A DNA stretch of 9,776 nucleotides. Origin: Oscillospiraceae bacterium. Its GTDB lineage: Bacteria; Bacillota; Clostridia; Oscillospirales; Oscillospiraceae. Positions within the stretch are counted from its first letter, which is position 1. Every line of letters begins with the position of its first letter. The stretch spans positions 1 through 9,776 of the forward strand of contig JAGBGB010000327.1 in the NCBI GenBank assembly GCA_017936205.1, in the 5' to 3' direction. Below the pieces are notes generated by a model. That model was given only the letters and a program-made list of their open reading frames with translations. It was not told where the DNA came from and made no database searches. Of this stretch, positions 5,442 through 9,776 are shown in pieces. Position numbers and translations under genes: made by a program.

Positions 5442-8213
5442 TTAATTGAAGTATGCCTTTGCGCTGTCGGAGTAGGCAAAGAGGGCTCTGCAAAGAGTGC
5501 CGAGGGCACCGACCTTGTTGTTGCCGTAGGTGTCGGCGCTGTACTGCAGGGTGGGAGAAACGGGGGTGTTCCCTTCATAGATCTGTGCGGAAACCACACT
5601 TCTCAGCTCTGCTGCCAGCAGACCGTCGAAGGAGAAGGCATACTGCTGTGCAGCAGTACCGTAAGCTTCTGCCTGAGATACCACAGTGGTTTTGGAAGCA
5701 CCGTGAATGTCTGTGAAGCTGACTCGCAGGTTCAGATCTGACAAGCTGCCACGATAATTGGCGGTGGAGAAGACAAACTTCAGCGTGACCTTAGATTCCA
5801 GATTCAGGGATTTTCCGACCCATGTAACGGAAGGCTCAGACAGATCGTCGAGAATGCGGTTGTTGTTGCCGAAGGTCACAGCCTCTGCATTGCTGAGCCA
5901 GCTTCTGTGTGTTGCGGTCATGGCTGCATCAGCAGGAGCGTCTGTGCGGTAGACCTTGAAGCTCTGGGCTGCGGAGCCATAGCGGAGAAGGTCTGCGCAG
6001 AGGGTTTTCAGAGTGGGGAGAGCTCCATCCTTGTTCAGCTGAGAATAGGCATATTTTGCAATGCTGTAAACATCCGTGGGGGAGTAATAGGGCTGACCGC
6101 CCTTGGTTCCGTGGAGCACTGCCTGAAGCTCATTGTTCATCTGGACGGCGGTCATGCCGTCTAAGGTGAAGTAATAATAGTCGCCGTTTAGAACCGGCTT
6201 CAGGGTACAGATGGTGGTTCCGACTTGTACATTGCCCTCATATTCAGGGAGGCTGACCTGCAGATAGAGGGAATCTGCATCAAAATCTTCCAGTACAGAG
6301 CGGTTCACTGCGAAGTTCACGGAAATATCACTGGCAAGATTCAGGGTGTGATTGATCACTAAGCTGCTGTCTAAAATGGGCTCCTTGATCTCGGCTTCTC
6401 CACAGATACAGCTGCCGTCAGTGTAGCTGTGGGCAGCCTGTGCGGAGTAGCTGCAGTTTTTGCAGCCGACGGTGTGAGTAAGGGCATTGAGCTTGGTATA
6501 GGTGTAGCTGTGTCCTGTTGCGGGGATGGCTTGTTGTGCGACAAAAACCTTGTTGCAGGAGGAGCAGATCTTCCCGGCGGTCTTGCCTTCGACGGTACAG
6601 GTAGGTGCCACTGCAGTCATATTCGCCACAGGATGATAAACCGTTCCGTCACTGCTTACCTCGGCGGCGGTCACATGGCCCAGACTCTTCCCTGTGGAAA
6701 TATAGTATTTCAGCAGGTCGAATTCTGTTTTAATGCCCAGATTTGCAAGCTCCGGGTACTTGTTCTTATAGTATTTGCAATCAAAGGTGGGAGACAGCTT
6801 CTTTCCGGCGGAAGCATACTCGTCTTCTAAGTAGGCGTATTTCAGGAAGTGGTCCAGCGCTCTTTCGTAATTTCCTCTGCAATACTCCAGCATCTTCAGG
6901 GAGTTCTGGGTGGTGTAGTACTTGACATCGAAATAGGGGCTGGCACAACGACCCTCCTCAATACCGTACTTCAGGAAGTGGGCATAGAGCTTGGCTTCGT
7001 CGGAGCCGAAGGCATTTTTGACATCAGGGTAGCGGTTTGCATAGTAGGTCGCATCGAAGACAATGGGCTTCATTTCTGCAGAAATGGCAGGCTGAGCCTC
7101 TGTTCGCAGGTCGGGGAAGCTGACGGTCTTCAAGCCGTCCTTTGCGACATAATTGGTAACGCCCAAGGCACTCATCCACTGTCTGGTGTAATAGGTGGTA
7201 AGGGTACTGGAGCTGCTTGCGTTATAGAGCCAGTCCGGTGCGGGCCAGAGGGCAATGTCCGGGTCAATGGCGGTATACACGCTCTTGGGAACGCCGTTCT
7301 GTCCATGGTGTGCCATCTGGACAATGTCGGATTTCAGGGAGAAGTAGCTGCCGGGATTTGCAGCATTCTTGTCGTGGAAGTACCTCATGACCAGTCCTTC
7401 GGGCTCTGCGGCATCTCCCAGGAAGATCGTAGTTTTTCCGCCTACGGTCATGCGGAAGATCGTGGTGGTATTATTGCCGAAGTCAGCCTCCACCAGCTGC
7501 TTGATGGTCTGGGAGCTGTAGGCCTTACCGTTGTTGGAAAGATTGCCGGAATACTTGGTGGTAATATTGTCGGCACCCCAGAAAACATCCTCGCAGGTCA
7601 TAAGAACATCGAAGTGTACGGTGTCAATATCAAAGGTGCCCAGACAGCGATTGTCAAAGCGGGAGGTGACGGTTACGGTCTCTGTGGGGGTTCCGTTTGC
7701 CTGCTTAGCCAGCTTGACATGATTCTTGAAGGCGGCAACCAAGTTCTTGTGGGCGGTGCGACTGGATTCGGGACAGTATTTATCGATCTCCGCATCTGTG
7801 GGGAAGCGGTAATACACCTTAGACACGGTAAACTGTCCGGAATAATTTGCCACCAGATCCGCAAAGGCTCCCGTGTGGTCCTCGTGGAGATGGGAGAAGA
7901 GCCATGCGTCTACATTGGGAACAGACTTCCCGGTAATGGATTTGAGCTGAGAGAGCAGGTAGGCAGAGTCTGCGTGCTCATCTGCGTAGCCACCATCGAT
8001 GACGATGATCTTGCCGTTACGGGTCTTAATGATGTAGGACATATTCTGACGGTATTTCCCGGAGGCATTGGTGAGCCTGGGAGGCAGCTGGTAGATGTAG
8101 CTTGCCAGGTTTGCTGCCTCTACCTCTGTGCGAACGGGGGTCATGAACAGGAGTCCGATCAGGATCACCGCTGCCATGAGAAGGGATAAGGTTTTTCGAA
8201 GCGTGCTTTTCAT
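5442..8213 (-). CDS. Secreted metallo-beta-lactamase-fold hydrolase with shared C-terminal domain
   Basis: The protein has 923 residues. The ATG is preceded by AAAAGGAG at 8 nt. Residues 1-34 are a signal peptide (KSTLRK, then hydrophobic LLMAAVILIGLLF, cleavage near VEA-A). Residues about 50-375 are a metallo-beta-lactamase fold: VIDGG at 71-75, the metal motif HLHEDH at 108-113, FLGDA at 264-268 giving the bridging Asp, and AHHGQNG at 301-307. This layout resembles ComEC-type and other extracellular MBL hydrolases, which cleave esters or phosphodiesters with two metal ions. Three YY..YP-type repeats follow (384-512), then a Cys-rich segment (533-609) and a C-terminal domain (616-923) shared with the next gene. 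No transmembrane segment other than the leader is seen, so it is not a ComEC channel. There is no LPXTG. It is first in a two-gene operon. Metal ligands are intact; the substrate is unknown. Confidence 0.9.
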   Translation of the reverse strand: MKSTLRKTLSLLMAAVILIGLLFMTPVRTEVEAANLASYIYQLPPRLTNASGKYRQNMSYIIKTRNGKIIVIDGGYADEHADSAYLLSQLKSITGKSVPNVDAWLFSHLHEDHTGAFADLVANYSGQFTVSKVYYRFPTDAEIDKYCPESSRTAHKNLVAAFKNHVKLAKQANGTPTETVTVTSRFDNRCLGTFDIDTVHFDVLMTCEDVFWGADNITTKYSGNLSNNGKAYSSQTIKQLVEADFGNNTTTIFRMTVGGKTTIFLGDAAEPEGLVMRYFHDKNAANPGSYFSLKSDIVQMAHHGQNGVPKSVYTAIDPDIALWPAPDWLYNASSSSTLTTYYTRQWMSALGVTNYVAKDGLKTVSFPDLRTEAQPAISAEMKPIVFDATYYANRYPDVKNAFGSDEAKLYAHFLKYGIEEGRCASPYFDVKYYTTQNSLKMLEYCRGNYERALDHFLKYAYLEDEYASAGKKLSPTFDCKYYKNKYPELANLGIKTEFDLLKYYISTGKSLGHVTAAEVSSDGTVYHPVANMTAVAPTCTVEGKTAGKICSSCNKVFVAQQAIPATGHSYTYTKLNALTHTVGCKNCSYSAQAAHSYTDGSCICGEAEIKEPILDSSLVINHTLNLASDISVNFAVNRSVLEDFDADSLYLQVSLPEYEGNVQVGTTICTLKPVLNGDYYYFTLDGMTAVQMNNELQAVLHGTKGGQPYYSPTDVYSIAKYAYSQLNKDGALPTLKTLCADLLRYGSAAQSFKVYRTDAPADAAMTATHRSWLSNAEAVTFGNNNRILDDLSEPSVTWVGKSLNLESKVTLKFVFSTANYRGSLSDLNLRVSFTDIHGASKTTVVSQAEAYGTAAQQYAFSFDGLLAAELRSVVSAQIYEGNTPVSPTLQYSADTYGNNKVGALGTLCRALFAYSDSAKAYFN
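5934..6368 (-). repeat. Shared C-terminal domain, first half, copy in the secreted hydrolase
   Basis: Residues 616-760 align with residues 1663-1807 of the giant protein. A second half (761-923) follows here, starting near a HRSWLSNAEAVTFGNNNRIL segment and ending with ALGTLCRALFAYSDSAKAYF. The two halves partly echo each other (ADLLRYGSAAQSF against CRALFAYSDSAKAY, SLVINHTLNLASDISVNFAV against KSLNLESKVTLKFVF), which suggests an old internal duplication. Confidence 0.8.
6387..6617 (-). other. Cys-rich spacer in the secreted hydrolase
   Basis: Residues about 533-609 with APTCTVEGKTAGKICSSCNK, TGHSYTYTKLNALTH, GCKNCSYS and HSYTDGSCICGE. It carries CxxC pairs and the same HSY...CxCG unit as the giant protein. 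Confidence 0.65.
6678..7064 (-). repeat. Three tandem FDxxYYxxxYP repeats in the secreted hydrolase
   Basis: Residues about 384-512. Copy 1 has VFDATYYANRYPDVKNAF and AHFLKYGIEEGR, copy 2 YFDVKYYTTQNSLKMLEY and DHFLKYAYLEDEY, copy 3 TFDCKYYKNKYPELANLG and LKYYISTGKSLG. Each unit is about 40 residues and probably two helices. Similar units occur at the ends of many clostridial exported proteins. I know no proven function; cell-envelope binding is one guess. Confidence 0.7.
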
Positions 8214-8221
8214 GTTGGCAT

Positions 8222-8229
8222 CTCCTTTT
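8222..8229 (-). promoter_or_regulatory. Ribosome binding site of the secreted hydrolase gene
   Basis: On the minus strand AAAAGGAG lies 8 nt before the ATG at 8213. It fixes this start rather than the out-of-frame ATG at 8221. Confidence 0.8.
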
Positions 8230-8248
8230 TTAGTGTGTTTATACCCTC

Positions 8249-8277
8249 ATTTTACCATAATCTATTGGTGAATTCAA
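8249..8277 (-). promoter_or_regulatory. Promoter of the secreted protein operon
   Basis: On the minus strand TTGAAT (8277-8272), a 17-bp spacer and TAAAAT (8254-8249) form a near-consensus sigma-A promoter. The predicted start is near 8242, giving a leader of about 29 nt before the ATG. No obvious operator palindrome overlaps it. Confidence 0.75.
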
Positions 8278-8332
8278 CAAAGAACATAGGTAATTGTTTG
8301 CAAAAATCGGAAAAGGCTCACAGAAAGGAGGA

Positions 8333-8374
8333 CAAAACAAGAACTGTCCCACATGATATGATCATGTGGGACAG
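8333..8374 (-). terminator. Rho-independent terminator of the aquaporin gene
   Basis: A perfect 14-bp inverted repeat (8344-8357 and 8361-8374, CTGTCCCACATGAT and its complement) with a 3-nt loop lies 31 bp past the aquaporin stop. Read on the minus strand it is followed by TTCTTGTTTTG. It should stop aquaporin transcripts before the secreted protein operon. Confidence 0.85.
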
Positions 8375-8405
8375 GGAGTAAGATTTTGTTATGGAATTGG
8401 GGAGT

Positions 8406-9074
8406 TCACTGCTTCTTCTCGCTTGTCAGGAACTTGTAGACAAGAGCAGCCAGAACACCGCCTGCCAGAGGAGCTACGATGAAGACCCAAACATTGCTCA
8501 GAGCTGCACCGCCTGCGAAGACAGCGGAGCCGATGCTGCGAGCGGGGTTGACGGAGGTGCCGGTGAGGGCGATGCCCAGAATGTGCACCAGAGTCAGGGT
8601 CAGACCGATGACCAGACCTGCAACTGCACCGTTCTCGGTCTTGGAGGTCACGCCCAGAATGGCAATGACGAAGACGAAGGTCAGGATGACTTCGATGAGG
8701 ATGGACAGACCGATGTTGTCCTGATACAGAGCGTTGGCACCGAAGCCGCAGTCAGCACCGAAAATGGGCAGGAGCACTGCAGCGCCTGCAATGGCACCTG
8801 CGACCTGCGCGACCACATAGCCGATGAAGTCCTTTACAGACAGCTTGCCGCTGACCAGCATAGCGATGGAAACGGCAGGGTTAATGTGGCAGCCGGAAAT
8901 GTTGCCGATGGAGTATGCCATAGCCACGATCACCAGACCGAAGGCCAGCGCGGTCAGCAGATAGCCGCTTCCCATCTCGGAAGAGCAGCCGACGGCTACT
9001 GCAGTGCCACAGGCGAAAAGCACCAGCACGAAGGTGCCGATGAATTCCGCAATGTACTTTTTCATAGAGCTCAT
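8406..9074 (-). CDS. aqpZ: Aquaporin, AqpZ-like water channel (MIP family)
   Basis: The protein has 222 residues, close to the usual 220-235 of AqpZ. The start at 9074 (MSSMKKYIAEFIGTF) has AGGAGG 6-7 nt upstream and lies downstream of the promoter, so the longer open frame to 9152 is not used. Both pore motifs are present: HINPAV at 63-68 and SVNPARS at 174-180. By alignment with E. coli AqpZ the selectivity filter is Phe45, His164, Thr173 and Arg179, the water-selective set and not that of glycerol facilitators, which have Gly in place of the His. Six hydrophobic segments can be traced. The protein should form a tetramer in the cytoplasmic membrane and equilibrate water during osmotic change. 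It is a single-gene unit with its own promoter and terminator. Small neutral solutes cannot be ruled out from sequence. Confidence 0.95.
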   Translation of the reverse strand: MSSMKKYIAEFIGTFVLVLFACGTAVAVGCSSEMGSGYLLTALAFGLVIVAMAYSIGNISGCHINPAVSIAMLVSGKLSVKDFIGYVVAQVAGAIAGAAVLLPIFGADCGFGANALYQDNIGLSILIEVILTFVFVIAILGVTSKTENGAVAGLVIGLTLTLVHILGIALTGTSVNPARSIGSAVFAGGAALSNVWVFIVAPLAGGVLAALVYKFLTSEKKQ

Positions 9075-9080
9075 AAAAAT

Positions 9081-9087
9081 TCCTCCT
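9081..9087 (-). promoter_or_regulatory. Ribosome binding site of the aquaporin gene
   Basis: AGGAGGA on the minus strand, 6 nt before the ATG at 9074. It decides the start against an upstream in-frame ATG at 9152 and a downstream ATG at 9065. Confidence 0.85.
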
Positions 9088-9097
9088 TTTAATTTCC

Positions 9098-9114
9098 CCA
9101 CAATTCTTTTGTGG
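9098..9114 (-). promoter_or_regulatory. Small hairpin in the aquaporin leader
   Basis: CCACAA (9098-9103) and TTGTGG (9109-9114) form a 6-bp stem with a 5-nt loop just after the predicted transcript start and 10 nt before the ribosome binding site. It could stabilise the 5' end; a regulatory role is only a guess. Confidence 0.4.
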
Positions 9115-9123
9115 TTTAAATTG

Positions 9124-9152
9124 ATTATATAGTATTTATGAGTGCTTGTCAA
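9124..9152 (-). promoter_or_regulatory. Consensus sigma-A promoter of the aquaporin gene
   Basis: On the minus strand TTGACA (9152-9147), a 17-bp spacer and TATAAT (9129-9124) are an exact consensus match. The start should be near 9117, giving a leader of about 43 nt. Such a promoter would be strong unless repressed. Confidence 0.9.
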
Positions 9153-9236
9153 CGATTTCCAAGAATCTTTTTTGACAGATCCTACAAATTTTTTTAAAAA
9201 TACACAAAAATAGACAGATGTATTTCAAAATTCCTG
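9153..9236. other. AT-rich spacer between divergent promoters
   Basis: These 84 bp separate the aquaporin and ABC ATPase promoters. They are rich in A/T runs and carry GACAGAT twice in direct orientation (9174-9180 and 9213-9219, 39 bp apart). There is no gene. With the leader to its right it makes up the 365-bp intergenic region 9075-9439. Confidence 0.6.
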
Positions 9237-9265
9237 TTGATTTTTTGTAACAAACATGGTATGAT
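9237..9265 (+). promoter_or_regulatory. Extended -10 promoter of the leader RNA and ABC ATPase
   Basis: TTGATT (9237-9242), a 17-bp spacer and TATGAT (9260-9265) with TGG directly before the -10 hexamer (extended -10). Transcription should start near 9272, about 168 nt before the ATPase ATG. Confidence 0.8.
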
Positions 9266-9271
9266 TAAACT

Positions 9272-9439
9272 ACTATGGTGAGCACATCCTACTCCACCCT
9301 AATAGGTGTGTACTGCCAGAAAAAAGGAGGAATTCCGCGAACTTGCGGTGCGGCAGCGTGGAGACCTGTCGTAATGCGTGTGTGCAAGACACAACGCGAG
9401 GTATGCTGCGAGGAGTCGAGCATATCAAAGTTTAGCATC
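9272..9439 (+). ncRNA. Structured leader RNA with pseudoknot, class not identified
   Basis: Between promoter and ATPase start lies GC-richer DNA with five helices that can coexist. P1: CACA-t-CCTA (9283-9291) with TAGGTGTG (9303-9310). P2: CTGCC (9313-9317) with GGCAG (9352-9356). P3 inside P2: CCGC (9335-9338) with GCGG (9345-9348). P4: GCGTGTGT (9376-9383) with ACAC-a-ACGC (9389-9397). P5: GTATGCT (9401-9407) with AGCATAT (9419-9425). The P1 loop CTCCAC (9292-9297) pairs perfectly with GTGGAG (9358-9363), just after P2, as a pseudoknot. Such density argues for a folded RNA: a cis-regulatory leader or a processed noncoding RNA such as raiA, which is of similar size and found in Clostridia. 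I cannot assign a class from memory. Pairings were found by eye without covariation. Confidence 0.65.
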
Positions 9440-9776
9440 ATGGCAAGCTTAACTCTCAAGAACATCATGAAGATCTACCCCAACACCGAGAAGAAAAAGA
9501 AGCCCAAGAAGGGTCAGCCCGAAGAGAAGAAGGTCAATCTGCAGATCACCGATCGGGGTGTAGTTGCAGTGCAGCAGTTCAGCATGGATGTTGCAGACCA
9601 TGAATTCATCGTTCTCGTCGGACCCTCCGGCTGCGGTAAGTCCACCACCCTGCGTATGATCGCAGGTCTGGAAGAGATCACCGAGGGCGAGCTGTATATC
9701 GGCGACCGTCTGGTCAACGATGTAGCCCCCAAGGATCGTGACATCGCAATGGTCTTCCAGAACTACGCTCTGTATC
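9440..9776 (+). CDS. ugpC: ABC transporter ATPase, UgpC/MsmK/MalK type (3' part outside window)
   Basis: The first 112 residues are in the window. [15 protein letters not shown] is the typical start of carbohydrate ABC importer ATPases of this group, with the A-loop Tyr13. Walker A is GPSGCGKST (61-69), followed by [19 protein letters not shown] (71-89), [16 protein letters not shown] (92-107) with the Q-loop Gln107, and NYALY (108-112). It would power uptake of sugars, oligosaccharides or glycerol phosphate; in Bacillota one such ATPase often serves several importers, which fits a lone gene after its own promoter. Odd points: residues 16-40 are a Lys-rich insertion absent from E. coli MalK, and no Shine-Dalgarno lies within 15 nt of the ATG. 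An in-frame ATG at 9374 would add 22 unrelated residues; homology favours 9440. The symbol reflects family, not proven substrate. Confidence 0.93.
   Translation, partial: MASLTLKNIMKIYPNTEKKKKPKKGQPEEKKVNLQITDRGVVAVQQFSMDVADHEFIVLVGPSGCGKSTTLRMIAGLEEITEGELYIGDRLVNDVAPKDRDIAMVFQNYALY

Noticed and set aside
5192..5599. Minus-strand open frame of 135 codons spanning the junction of the two secreted genes.
   Set aside because: It overlaps both real genes in another frame and has no family features.
6849..8189. Plus-strand open frame of 446 codons.
   Set aside because: It is fully antisense to the MBL hydrolase, whose metal motifs and signal peptide are clear. Codon bias on the coding strand keeps the opposite frame open.
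8391..9092. Plus-strand open frame of 233 codons.
   Set aside because: It is antisense to the aquaporin gene, and its Gly/Asp/Gln/His-rich product has no recognisable fold.
9075..9152. Longer aquaporin start at 9152 adding 26 residues.
   Set aside because: This ATG overlaps the -35 hexamer of the consensus promoter and has no ribosome binding site. The ATG at 9074 has AGGAGGA at 6 nt and matches family length.
9173..9201. Second rightward promoter with TTGACA at 9173-9178.
   Set aside because: The hexamer at 17 bp is only AAAAAT in an A/T run. The extended -10 promoter at 9237-9265 is better and closer to the RNA start.
9374..9439. ATG 9374 as the true start of the ABC ATPase.
   Set aside because: The added residues ([16 protein letters not shown]...) do not resemble family N-termini, and the DNA is explained by stems P4 and P5. 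It is kept only as an alternative.
9514..9744. Minus-strand open frame of 76 codons.
   Set aside because: It is antisense to the Walker A region of the ABC ATPase.

Overview
The window looks like chromosomal DNA of a Gram-positive anaerobe of the Clostridia, probably a gut or rumen relative of Oscillospiraceae or Lachnospiraceae. The reasons are strong AGGAGG-type ribosome binding sites, AT-rich sigma-A promoters between genes of roughly balanced GC, very large secreted proteins built from B-repeats, Cys-rich HSY/CxCG spacers and a shared C-terminal domain, and an ABC ATPase of the UgpC/MsmK type. The placement is inferred from style, not from a marker gene.

Left part (1-8213, minus strand): two tandem genes for exported multidomain proteins, 20 bp apart and apparently one operon read from a promoter at 8249-8277. 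The first (8213-5442) is a 923-residue secreted metallo-beta-lactamase-fold hydrolase. The second (5421 to beyond base 1) is an open frame of at least 1807 codons with no stop in the window: a signal peptide, a phosphodiester glycosidase (NAGPA-like) domain, five copies of a beta-rich module ending in IDYIYIGP, two B-repeats with Cys-rich spacers, and the same C-terminal domain as the first protein. By alignment with the first protein it should end about 163 codons past the left edge. Both proteins are probably surface or extracellular enzymes acting on one class of glycan or phosphodiester-decorated polymer; the substrate cannot be read from sequence.

Middle (8214-9074): a 14-bp-stem terminator separates this operon from an upstream minus-strand aquaporin gene. 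The aquaporin has both NPA motifs and the Phe/His/Thr/Arg filter of water-selective AqpZ channels, and its promoter matches the TTGACA-17-TATAAT consensus.

Right part (9075-9776): a 365-bp divergent intergenic region. Rightward, an extended -10 promoter drives a leader of about 168 nt. The leader folds on paper into five helices with a perfect 6-bp loop-to-downstream pseudoknot, then leads into an ABC transporter ATPase cut off by the right edge. The ATPase has no Shine-Dalgarno at normal spacing and carries a Lys-rich insertion before its Walker A motif. The leader is the best candidate for an uncharacterised or unassigned RNA element here; the giant modular secreted pair is the other point of interest.
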